Made by a program: the position numbers and the translations under genes
Shown here: in pieces, positions 51,579 through 58,964 of the stretch
Position numbering within the stretch: the first letter of the stretch is position 1
Layout: each line of letters opens with the position of its first letter
Notes under the pieces: model-generated
Databases searched by the model: none
What the model was told of the DNA's origin: nothing
What the model saw: only the letters and a program-made list of their open reading frames with translations
Assembly (NCBI RefSeq): GCF_026341815.1
Contig: NZ_JAPENX010000001.1
Location: forward strand, 1,984,001-2,048,000
Reading direction: 5' to 3'
DNA length: 64,000 nucleotides
Origin: Streptomyces sp. NBC_00572
Lineage (GTDB): Bacteria > Actinomycetota > Actinomycetes > Streptomycetales > Streptomycetaceae

Positions 51579-54152
51579 CTACAGCAGGCCGTCCCACATC
51601 TGCTCCAGGAGCACCGACCACCAGTTCTCCGGCGACGACAGCGCCGCCGGGTCCAGCATCGCCAACTGCGCCTGGAAATCGACCGTCCAGCGACCGGCCT
51701 GCTCGGGGTTGAGCCCGAACCGCAGCCGCCACATCCGCCCGAGCAGCGCCATCGCCCGCGTGAACTCCGGCAGCCCGGTGTTCACGAACTGCGGCGGCAC
51801 CGACTGCCCGCCCGGACCGGCCTCCACCGGCACCGCCACGATGTGCGCGGTCCCGTACTGGACACAGATCGCCCGGCCGAAGTCCGAACCGAGCACCAGG
51901 TACGAACTCGCGTCCGGCGCCGCCTGAACCTGCCGCTGCGCTGCCAGCTCGGCCAGCGTCGGCACCACCGGCATCGCGGGCTGCGCCCAGAAGAACGGCC
52001 CGAAGTCGGCCGGCAGACCCGCCCACACCAGCGTCCGCGCCACCAGCTCCGGCACGCCCTGCCGGGACACCGCGCGCTGGTCGAAACGGAGGACGCCCGG
52101 ACCGAACGCCCCGGCCAGCTCCTGCGCGATCGCCTCCGGCGGAACCGGCGGCGCCGGCTGCACCTGCGGCAGCGGCGCCCGCACCGGGGCGGGCCGTGCG
52201 GGACCGTCCGCGACCTGATGCAACTCGCCCTGATGAGTGATGAGTTGCTGCATGCCCTGCTGACGGCCCGCGTGATCACGACCGTACGGGGCAATGCTGG
52301 TGATCCGCGCCTGCGGCCAGGTCTCCCGGATCATCCGCGCGCAGTAACCGCCCGGCAGCTCACAGGACTCCAGCTCCGTGTGCAGTTCGAGCACCTGCTG
52401 CGGCGGCACGTTCATCGCGCGCAGCTCGTGCAGGATCTGCCACTCCGGATGCGGGGTGCCCGGCGCCGAACGCCGGATGATCTGCGTCTCGGAGCCGTCG
52501 GGCGCGCGATAACGCAGCACCGCCTGGTAGCCGGGACCGACCGTCGGCTGACCCGCGGGCTGCGGATACCCGTACGCGGGGGGTACGGGACCGGGGACGG
52601 GACCGGGGACGGGACCCGACGCGGGACCGGGCGCGGGCGGTCCCGCGTACGCCTGCCCCCCTTGCATCGGCCGCACCGGACCCGGCGGGCCCGGAGGCTG
52701 CGGCGCCGCCGGAGCGGCCGGACCCGGGTGGGCCAGCATCGTCGCGGCATGCTCGATACCGCCCGCGGGCGTGCCGGGCACACCCGGCGGCGGCGGGGGC
52801 GGCGGAGGCGCGCCCGGACCGCCCTGGTTCGGATGCGCCAGCATCGTCGCCGCGTGATGCACGGGCTGAGGCGGCGTCGGCGGACCGGGCGGCGTCGGAG
52901 CGGGCGGCGGACCGGGAGGACCCGGCGGCGTGGGCGCGGGCGGCCGGAGCCCCTCGGGCCCGAGCTGCGACACCAACTGCGTGGGGATGTACGCCCCCGC
53001 ACCCGACGAGCCACCCGGAACACCCGGGGCACCCGGCGGCGGAGGCGGCGCCGCAGGACCGCGGCCGCTCTTCGGCGGCAGCGCGGCCTTGCTGGTCGCG
53101 GCGTCGGCGATGTCCCCGCCCCCCGGCGCCGAAGGCGCGGGCGGCGGAGGAGGCAGCGGCGCTCCAGGACCGGCCGGAGGAGCGGGCGGAGCCGCCTGAA
53201 CGCCCGCCGGCGGCGGCGCGGCCGGGTCGAGCCGGGGCGCCACGGCGGTCGGCGGCAGCGCGCTGCCGCCCTTCATCAGGGCGGTCGGCGCGTCGGCGCC
53301 CACCTGCGGCGGCGGCGTGTCCTCGTCGTCCGTCCCCGACAGCGCGGGCGCGAACACGGTCGCGGGCAGCGGCACCGCCCCGTCCGCGCCACCGGAACTC
53401 GCATTGGCGTCGGCCCACGGACTGGGCGCGGGCGCGGGAGTCGGCGCGGACGTCGACACAGGAGCCGGGGCCGGCGCCGGGACGGGCGTCGGCGAGGGCA
53501 CCGGGGCGGGCGTCGGCGCAGGCGCGGTCGGAGGCGCAACCGGAGCAACCGGAGCCGGAGCCACGGCCACCGCCGCCGGCGTCTCCGCCGGAACCCCGTC
53601 CATCGCGGTCGGCTCGTACGCGACGCCACCCCCCGCGTCTCCCCCACCCAGGGAAGAGGACGAAGAAGACGAAGCGACCGAAACCGAAGGCGCGGTCTCG
53701 CCCGCCGCCACCGGCTCCGACACGTCGTCCACCGAAGCCGACGAACTCCCGCTCTCCTGCGACGCGTTCGGCTGCTTCGGCAGCCCGATCCGGTCCGCCG
53801 CGTCCTGCAGCCACTCCGGCGGACTCAACAGGAACGACGTCTGGTTCAGATCGATCCGGGCCGCCGGAACAGCAGCCTGCGCCGGAACGTCCTCCGCGGC
53901 CCCGTACTCCTCCTCGTACCGGCGGATCACCTCACCCACCGGCAGCCCCGGCCACAGCGTCGCCTCACCACTGTCACGGGCGATCACCAGCCGCTGACGG
54001 CCGCCGTCCGAGGTCGGACCACCCTCACGGTCCTCCGCCCACACCACGAAACCCAGTTCGAACTCACGCACCCGCACCTCACGGTGCTGGTACGACGGCA
54101 GCTCGCCGTTGATCCATTCCTCAGCGCGCTCCTGCGCCTGCGCGAACGTCAC
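51579..54152 (-). CDS. Imm35-like / Pro-rich / nucleotide deaminase-like / SUKH-4 multidomain protein
   Basis: An 857-residue fusion protein. Residues 1-82 (FAQAQERAEEWINGELPS, then VVWAEDREGG and a GEATLWPGLPVGEVIRRYEEEYG end) match the Imm35/YrhB-like immunity domain. A Pro/Ala/Gly-rich linker fills about 130-540. Next comes a deaminase-type segment near 555-640 with HPEW (HxE) and ESCELPGGYC, a pair of cysteines spaced as zinc ligands, as in nucleic acid/nucleotide deaminases of toxin systems. The C-terminal ~190 residues have the SUKH-4 pattern ending in ENWWSVLLEQMWDG. Toxin- and immunity-type domains in one chain suggest a self-neutralised protein or a regulated nucleotide-processing role. 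It follows the WHH-SUKH gene by about ten bases. The start is GTG 54152; GTG 54155 is possible. Confidence 0.78.
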   Translation of the reverse strand: MTFAQAQERAEEWINGELPSYQHREVRVREFELGFVVWAEDREGGPTSDGGRQRLVIARDSGEATLWPGLPVGEVIRRYEEEYGAAEDVPAQAAVPAARIDLNQTSFLLSPPEWLQDAADRIGLPKQPNASQESGSSSASVDDVSEPVAAGETAPSVSVASSSSSSSLGGGDAGGGVAYEPTAMDGVPAETPAAVAVAPAPVAPVAPPTAPAPTPAPVPSPTPVPAPAPAPVSTSAPTPAPAPSPWADANASSGGADGAVPLPATVFAPALSGTDDEDTPPPQVGADAPTALMKGGSALPPTAVAPRLDPAAPPPAGVQAAPPAPPAGPGAPLPPPPPAPSAPGGGDIADAATSKAALPPKSGRGPAAPPPPPGAPGVPGGSSGAGAYIPTQLVSQLGPEGLRPPAPTPPGPPGPPPAPTPPGPPTPPQPVHHAATMLAHPNQGGPGAPPPPPPPPGVPGTPAGGIEHAATMLAHPGPAAPAAPQPPGPPGPVRPMQGGQAYAGPPAPGPASGPVPGPVPGPVPPAYGYPQPAGQPTVGPGYQAVLRYRAPDGSETQIIRRSAPGTPHPEWQILHELRAMNVPPQQVLELHTELESCELPGGYCARMIRETWPQARITSIAPYGRDHAGRQQGMQQLITHQGELHQVADGPARPAPVRAPLPQVQPAPPVPPEAIAQELAGAFGPGVLRFDQRAVSRQGVPELVARTLVWAGLPADFGPFFWAQPAMPVVPTLAELAAQRQVQAAPDASSYLVLGSDFGRAICVQYGTAHIVAVPVEAGPGGQSVPPQFVNTGLPEFTRAMALLGRMWRLRFGLNPEQAGRWTVDFQAQLAMLDPAALSSPENWWSVLLEQMWDGLL

Positions 54153-54162
54153 CACAGCCCAC

Positions 54163-55161
54163 TCACTCCCCCACCGGGACCACGGGCACCGCACGCGCGA
54201 AGCCACCGTCCACCATCAGGTTCGCCACCGTCTCAAGCTCCGGCGGATTACCCGCCAGCCGCTGCAAGAACACGTCGAAGTCCGCACCACAGGGCAGCAG
54301 CAGACGCTCCACCCGCTCACCCACCGACCAGCCGGCCGCCACCTCGCCGGAGTCCCGGGCGTCGTCGTACGCGCAGAACCACACCGAACCGACCCCCTCA
54401 CCCCGCACCTTCAGCGCGATCAGACCGCCCTGGACGAACGCGACGCCCAGATAGTCCTTGGTCAGATGGTCACGCAGGCACTTGTTGACATAGACGAGGT
54501 CATTGACACCCGCCTCCTCCCGCACCGTGAAGAACGGCTGGTCGACCAGGAGCCCCAGCTCCGCGTCGAGCGCCGCACCCACCGGAGCGCAACCACCCGC
54601 CGCCTTCAGGAACGAGCGGTACGCCCCCGGAAGCCGGTAGCCGAGATCCTCCTCGACACCCTGGAGCTGCTGCTCCGACACCGACACCAGACCCTTCGGC
54701 AGCCCGAAGTGCGCCGGCCGGGTCTCCTGCAACGGGCGCGTACCCCGCTTCGTGTGGTCGACGGCGGCCGTCGCCACCCCACCGTGATGGCGCAGCAAGG
54801 CCTTCACCTCGACCGGGACCAACTCCATCCGGCGACCGCGCGCCACGTGGTGCCAGGTCCAGCCGTGCGGCGTCGCCACCGCCGGAATCGTGTCCCACAG
54901 CTCATGACCGGTCGCCGCCATCGCCGCGTTCGCCGACACGTAGTCCGTGAGCCTCAACTCGTCGACACCGAAACCCTCCGGCGGATCCGCGATCTCCGCC
55001 GCCGCACGCGCGTACGGCGAGAAGTCCGGATGACCGAACTCGTCCACCCGCACCCCTCTCGGGTGACGGGAAGCACGGACCGGGTCCGGGAAGTGCACGA
55101 CCTGCCCGGCATAGGCCGCGTTCGGTGGCGCGGTGTCCTGCCCGAGCCGACCTGTCGTCAT
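54163..55161 (-). CDS. WHH-type nuclease domain fused to a SUKH (SMI1/KNR4) domain
   Basis: A 332-residue protein. Residues about 35-130 match the HNH/Endo VII nuclease group with a conserved WHH: LTDYVSANAAM at 71-81, TWHH at 102-105, MELVP at 112-116 and a final RHHGG at 124-128. From about 160 to 315 lies a SUKH domain (SVSEQQLQGVEEDLGYRLPGAYRSFLKAAGG...) as in SMI1/KNR4 immunity proteins. Domains normally split between toxin and antitoxin genes are fused here. No secretion signal is seen. The ATG at 55161 has AGGGGG nine bases upstream. It heads a two-gene operon with the Imm35-deaminase-SUKH-4 gene and is divergent from a deaminase/SUKH-3 pair. Confidence 0.8.
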   Translation of the reverse strand: MTTGRLGQDTAPPNAAYAGQVVHFPDPVRASRHPRGVRVDEFGHPDFSPYARAAAEIADPPEGFGVDELRLTDYVSANAAMAATGHELWDTIPAVATPHGWTWHHVARGRRMELVPVEVKALLRHHGGVATAAVDHTKRGTRPLQETRPAHFGLPKGLVSVSEQQLQGVEEDLGYRLPGAYRSFLKAAGGCAPVGAALDAELGLLVDQPFFTVREEAGVNDLVYVNKCLRDHLTKDYLGVAFVQGGLIALKVRGEGVGSVWFCAYDDARDSGEVAAGWSVGERVERLLLPCGADFDVFLQRLAGNPPELETVANLMVDGGFARAVPVVPVGE

Positions 55162-55289
55162 GGCGGTTGCCCCCTGCACTGGCGTCGCTGACTGCTACTA
55201 CCCGCAGCCGCTGGCTGCATCCTGACTGATGCCGCACAGCCTATGCGCTGCCACAAGAGCCCGAACCGGCCCGATCCGACGGTGACCAA

Positions 55290-55309
55290 CTGTCACGACG
55301 CCATGACAG
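55290..55309. promoter_or_regulatory. Inverted repeat in the divergent SUKH-cluster promoter region
   Basis: CTGTCA (55290-55295) and TGACAG (55304-55309) flank an eight-base spacer within the 268-base gap between the two divergent operons. It could be an operator shared by both. The rest of the gap shows no other clear element. Confidence 0.35.
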
Positions 55310-55429
55310 GTGCACCATGATTCCGACACACCGAAGCCACGTTTCGGCGCCCCAGCTTCCCCATATGGCTCCCTATTTGGCAGGCTGTCCACGCAACTCG
55401 GGGGATTGCAGGAGGGGAAGAACCGCACC

Positions 55430-55942
55430 ATGCAAGCAGCACCTACGCCCACACAGGGTGACCCACGCCTCAACTGGAGCAGCAGCGCCGAAGCCACGCG
55501 CGCGCCCTTACTGCGACAGCGCCGCGACGGCATCCTTCCCACCGTCGGGGCCGCCCTCTCCGTACGCGGCGAGACGACCCTCACGTGCACCGCCGGCCGC
55601 GGCGACCGGCCGCCCGCCCTGCACGCCCTCGTCCAGGACTTCCTGGACACGCTCACCAGCGGCCAGCGCGAACGCTTCACCGGCCGATGTCCCGAGGCGA
55701 TCCTGCTCTCCCGGCACCTCACCGCCACCGAGAACGCACGCTCCAAGCGCGCCCAGCGCAAGGCGCTCACCCACGGCGAGGCCCGCCGCTCCCTCAAGCA
55801 CGCCAAGCTCACCGCGCGGCGCATCCGCGAGGACGGCGACCCGCTGCACGGCAGCTACGCCGCACCTTGCCGCTCCTGCACGGCGATGCTCGCCCACTTC
55901 GGTGTCCGCACCGTCGACCCCACCACTGTCGAGAACGGCTGA
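55430..55942 (+). CDS. YwqJ-type deaminase-domain protein
   Basis: A 170-residue protein with a cytidine-deaminase-like zinc site: CPE at 87-89 (in the RCPEAILLSRHL helix) and PCRSC at 146-150, the pattern of YwqJ-like toxin deaminases. No polymorphic-toxin N-terminal domain or signal is present, so it is a stand-alone cytoplasmic protein. It is followed 10 bases later by a SUKH-3 protein, the expected immunity partner. GGAGGGG lies 12 bases before the ATG at 55430; an upstream in-frame start is unlikely. The substrate (nucleotide, tRNA or other) is not predictable. Confidence 0.82.
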   Translation: MQAAPTPTQGDPRLNWSSSAEATRAPLLRQRRDGILPTVGAALSVRGETTLTCTAGRGDRPPALHALVQDFLDTLTSGQRERFTGRCPEAILLSRHLTATENARSKRAQRKALTHGEARRSLKHAKLTARRIREDGDPLHGSYAAPCRSCTAMLAHFGVRTVDPTTVENG

Positions 55943-55952
55943 CCGCTCACCC

Positions 55953-56444
55953 ATGCCCGACCACCTCAGCACCACCCGGTTCCCGGTCAACGTCGACGCC
56001 GCCCTCCGCGAGGCCGGCTGGCAGCCCGGCCGCTGGGACATCAAGCTCGCCGAAGAATGGGCCGACACCCTGCGCGCCCACATCTCCCCCGCCGGCCACC
56101 GGCACAGCGTGTTCCCCGCGGCCGTCGAGGCCTGGGCCGAATTCGGCGGCCTGCGGATCACCGCGCCCGGCCACGGACGCCAGATAGCTCCGGCGGCCGT
56201 ACGCTTCGACCCGCTCGCCGGACTCCACCTCTCCCGCACCCTCGCGGACCTCGGCCGCGCCCTGGACACGGAGCTCGCACCGCTCGGCGAGGAGGGCGAC
56301 CACCAGGCGATCCTCGCCATGGACATGGAGGGACGGGTCTACAGCCTCGACCACGCCGGCGACTGGTACCTCGGCAAGGACATCGACGCGGCGCTCTCCA
56401 CCCTGATCACCGGGGCACAGCCGCCCCGCCTGACGGCGGGGTGA
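55953..56444 (+). CDS. SUKH-3 family protein
   Basis: A 163-residue single-domain protein matching SUKH-3 through its opening (FPVNVDAALREAGWQPGRW), the central VEAWAEFGGLRI and the end EGRVYSLDHAGDWYLGKDIDAALSTLI. SUKH proteins typically neutralise nuclease or deaminase toxins. It follows the YwqJ-type deaminase gene with a ten-base gap and probably inhibits that enzyme. The deaminase-SUKH-3 pair is convergent with the histidine kinase gene, whose stop lies 16 bases beyond. Confidence 0.85.
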   Translation: MPDHLSTTRFPVNVDAALREAGWQPGRWDIKLAEEWADTLRAHISPAGHRHSVFPAAVEAWAEFGGLRITAPGHGRQIAPAAVRFDPLAGLHLSRTLADLGRALDTELAPLGEEGDHQAILAMDMEGRVYSLDHAGDWYLGKDIDAALSTLITGAQPPRLTAG

Positions 56445-56459
56445 CGGACGGGGTGAACC

Positions 56460-57782
56460 TCACTCCCCGGTGACCGTCGGCAGCACCGCCGACACCTTGA
56501 ACCCACCGGCGTCGGTCGCCCCGGAGACGAACACCCCGCCGAGCCGCAGCACCCGCTCCCGCATGCCCACGAGCCCGTTCCCGCCACTCGGCAGCCACAC
56601 GTCGGCGACGCCCGCGTCCGTGGGGCAGGGACCGTTCTCCACCTGCATCGCGACCTCGGCGCCCCGGTGCGCGAGCCGCACCACGACCTCGGCACCCGCC
56701 GCGTGCTTGTGGACGTTGGTCAGCGCCTCCTGCACGACCCGGTACGCCGTCCGCTCCACGTCCGCCGGATACGCACGCGCCTCACCGATCACCACGAACT
56801 CCACGACCGCCCCGGCCAGCCGCGACTGCTCGCACAGGGCCTCCAGAGCGTCCAGACAAGGCCCGTCCTCGGCGGCCGCCTCGGCGGCAGCGGCGGCGGC
56901 CCGCCCCACAGCGGCCAGCGGCACCGGAGCGGGACCCACGGGAGCGGACCCCTCCCGCAGCACACCCAGCATCTCCCGCAACTCCGTCAGCGCCTGCCGC
57001 CCCATGTCCCCCACCAGAGCGGCGTTGCGCACCGCCTTCTGCGGATCCTTCAACGCCACCGCCTGCAGCGCCGCCGCGTGCACCACCATCAACGACACCC
57101 GGTGCGCCACCACGTCGTGCATCTCGCGGGCGATCCGCGTCCGCTCCTCCTGCCGCGCCCACTGCGCCCGCTGCTCCGCCCGGTCGGCGAGCAGCGACAA
57201 CTCCTGCTCCAGACTGTCCGCCCGCTCCCGCAGGCTCTCCATGAGCCGGCGGCGCGCCCCTATGTAGAGGCCGAAGAGCATCGGTGGCGCGTTGAGCCCC
57301 AGGGTCATGAAGAGCGCGACGACCGTCACGTACCAGCCACTCGGGTCGATGTCCGGCTGCCCGACATCGGCCTGGGCGACGTCCTGCCGCATCCGCACCA
57401 CGGTCACGACGAACACGGCGACCGTCGACATGCCGGTGAGCAGCGCGGTGATCCGCCGGGGCACCTCGGAGGCGGCGAGCGAGTACAGCCCGACGATCCC
57501 CATGAGGAAGCCCATCTCGGCGGGCGTCACGGCGATGGAGACGAGCACGACCCAGATGGGCCAGCGGCGCCGCACGAGCAGCACGGACCCGACGATCAGC
57601 CCGAACAGCACCCCGACGGGCACGGGCAGCGAGGCCTGCTCGGCGAACCGAACCCCTTCGAGCCCGCACTCGACGGCGGACACGAGGGCAAGCCCCACAT
57701 CGAGAACGACACTCCGCCGTCTCCCCCACCACCACCAACTCCGGACGCCCTCGGCGTCCCGGTCTGCCCCCGTTGCGGTCAT
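56460..57782 (-). CDS. Sensor histidine kinase of the NarL/DesK type, orphan
   Basis: A 440-residue membrane kinase with about five membrane helices (25-50, 55-72, 76-95, 112-130 and 150-175), then the HisKA_3 dimerisation domain with phospho-accepting His222 in REMHDVVAHRVS, and an HATPase domain (N-box QEALTNVHKHA near 356, G2 GNGLVGMRERV near 405). The N-terminal region has no named sensor domain. No response regulator gene lies on either side, so its partner is elsewhere. Its 3' end is close to the SUKH-3 gene. The ATG at 57782 is chosen because it directly precedes the first conserved residues. Confidence 0.85.
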   Translation of the reverse strand: MTATGADRDAEGVRSWWWWGRRRSVVLDVGLALVSAVECGLEGVRFAEQASLPVPVGVLFGLIVGSVLLVRRRWPIWVVLVSIAVTPAEMGFLMGIVGLYSLAASEVPRRITALLTGMSTVAVFVVTVVRMRQDVAQADVGQPDIDPSGWYVTVVALFMTLGLNAPPMLFGLYIGARRRLMESLRERADSLEQELSLLADRAEQRAQWARQEERTRIAREMHDVVAHRVSLMVVHAAALQAVALKDPQKAVRNAALVGDMGRQALTELREMLGVLREGSAPVGPAPVPLAAVGRAAAAAAEAAAEDGPCLDALEALCEQSRLAGAVVEFVVIGEARAYPADVERTAYRVVQEALTNVHKHAAGAEVVVRLAHRGAEVAMQVENGPCPTDAGVADVWLPSGGNGLVGMRERVLRLGGVFVSGATDAGGFKVSAVLPTVTGE

Positions 57783-57897
57783 ACCCACCACCCTACGGGC
57801 GAGCCCCACCGTCAACGTTTGGACACCAGTCCCTCGAACTGTTGAATCGCCCAGATCTTCGACCCGGATGTCCGCATTCCGGACGAGGGTGGTGCGT

Positions 57898-58749
57898 ATG
57901 ACAGCCGAGACGAGCCGGTACGCCGACTTCGAAACCCTCCGGGAACAGGCCGTCGCCCTCCGCCGCGAGGGCCTCAGCCTCCGCCAGATCCGCGACCGCC
58001 TGCAGGTCCACAACAACGACCTCCTCCACCGCCTGGTGAAGGGCGAGCCGCCCCCGGAATGGACGAAGCGCCCGAACGCGAAGGACGACCTCCGAGAGCG
58101 AGCGAGGGAGCTCCGCCTCCAGGGCATGACCTACGACCAGATCCAGGTCGAGCTGGGCTGCTCGAAGAGCTCGATCTCGCTGTGGGTCAGGGACCTGCCG
58201 AAGCCGGAGCCCCGCTATACCGCCGAGGAGCGCCGGGCCCGGATGGACGCCGGCCTGGCCCGCCTCCGCTCGGCGCGGGAGGAGGAGCGCCAGGAGACGA
58301 AGCGCCTGGCCCGGGAATCCATCGGTGCGCTGACGGACCGCGAACTGCTCGTCGCGGGGGTCGCGCTCTACTGGGCCGAGGGCGCCAAGGACAAGACGTA
58401 CAGCAGACGCGAGTGCCTGCAGTTCATCAACAGCGACCCGAACGTCATCACCCTTTACCTGCGATGGCTGGACCTCTTGGGCGTCACCCGCGACCGCCTC
58501 CACTTCCGCGTCAGCATTCACGAGAGTGCCGATGTCGCGAGGGCGGAACAATTCTGGGCGGAACTGGCCGGAGTCGACAGCTCCACGCTCCAGAGAGCCA
58601 CCCTGAAGCGCCACAATCCCCGAACCGTTCGGAAGAACACCACAGAGGCCTACCGCGGATGCCTCGTCATCTACGTCACGAGGAGCGCGGAGCTATACCG
58701 TCGCATGGAGGGCACCTGGTACGGCATAGTGGAGGCCGCCGGGGCATAG
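57898..58749 (+). CDS. Tandem HTH protein with LAGLIDADG-like C-terminal domain
   Basis: A 283-residue protein. Two helix-turn-helix segments lie at about 25-47 (GLSLRQIRDRLQVHNNDLLHR) and 75-96 (GMTYDQIQVELGCSKSSISLWV). The C-terminal part (about 130-283) has the ALYWAEG ... FINSDPNVI pattern of LAGLIDADG-like homing endonuclease/WhiA-type folds, with one acidic residue in the first motif. This fold occurs in nucleases and, without activity, in regulators. Streptomyces homologues lie upstream of tRNA-Gln and glmU, which suggests a fixed host function. The ATG at 57898 is taken as start; an in-frame GTG six bases upstream is possible. Confidence 0.75.
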   Translation: MTAETSRYADFETLREQAVALRREGLSLRQIRDRLQVHNNDLLHRLVKGEPPPEWTKRPNAKDDLRERARELRLQGMTYDQIQVELGCSKSSISLWVRDLPKPEPRYTAEERRARMDAGLARLRSAREEERQETKRLARESIGALTDRELLVAGVALYWAEGAKDKTYSRRECLQFINSDPNVITLYLRWLDLLGVTRDRLHFRVSIHESADVARAEQFWAELAGVDSSTLQRATLKRHNPRTVRKNTTEAYRGCLVIYVTRSAELYRRMEGTWYGIVEAAGA

Positions 58750-58783
58750 GACCGACAGCATGTCCGTTTAGCCCCATAAGCCA

Positions 58784-58855
58784 TCCCCTGTGGTGTAATT
58801 GGCAGCACTGAGGCTTTTGGTGCCTTATGTCCGGGTTCGAGTCCTGGCGGGGGAG
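58784..58855 (+). tRNA. tRNA-Gln (anticodon TTG)
   Basis: The sequence folds as a 72-base tRNA: acceptor TCCCCTG pairs with CGGGGGA (one G-T), D arm around TGTAATTGGCAGCA, anticodon loop CTTTTGG with anticodon TTG, T arm CCGGGTTCGAGTCCTGG, discriminator G, no encoded CCA. An open frame across it is a shadow. It is followed by a strong hairpin. Confidence 0.95.
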
Positions 58856-58865
58856 CTTGTTCGCT

Positions 58866-58894
58866 CGGGTCCTGACCGTCCAGGTCAGGACCCG
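58866..58894 (+). terminator. Hairpin after the tRNA, before glmU
   Basis: A perfect 12-base stem (58866-58877 with 58883-58894) and five-base loop directly after the tRNA end. It probably terminates the tRNA transcript; TATCCT near 58924 may then be the -10 box of glmU. Confidence 0.7.
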
Positions 58895-58964
58895 CACTCA
58901 TGTCCGCCCCCTTGCCCCCCGGTATCCTTCGTGGGTCCACCACCCAAAGCCGAAGGGCATTCCC

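Noticed and set aside
58827..58964. Extended GlmU start reading through the tRNA
   Set aside because: The frame passes through the T-arm and the hairpin; GlmU similarity and a ribosome binding site support GTG at 58965.
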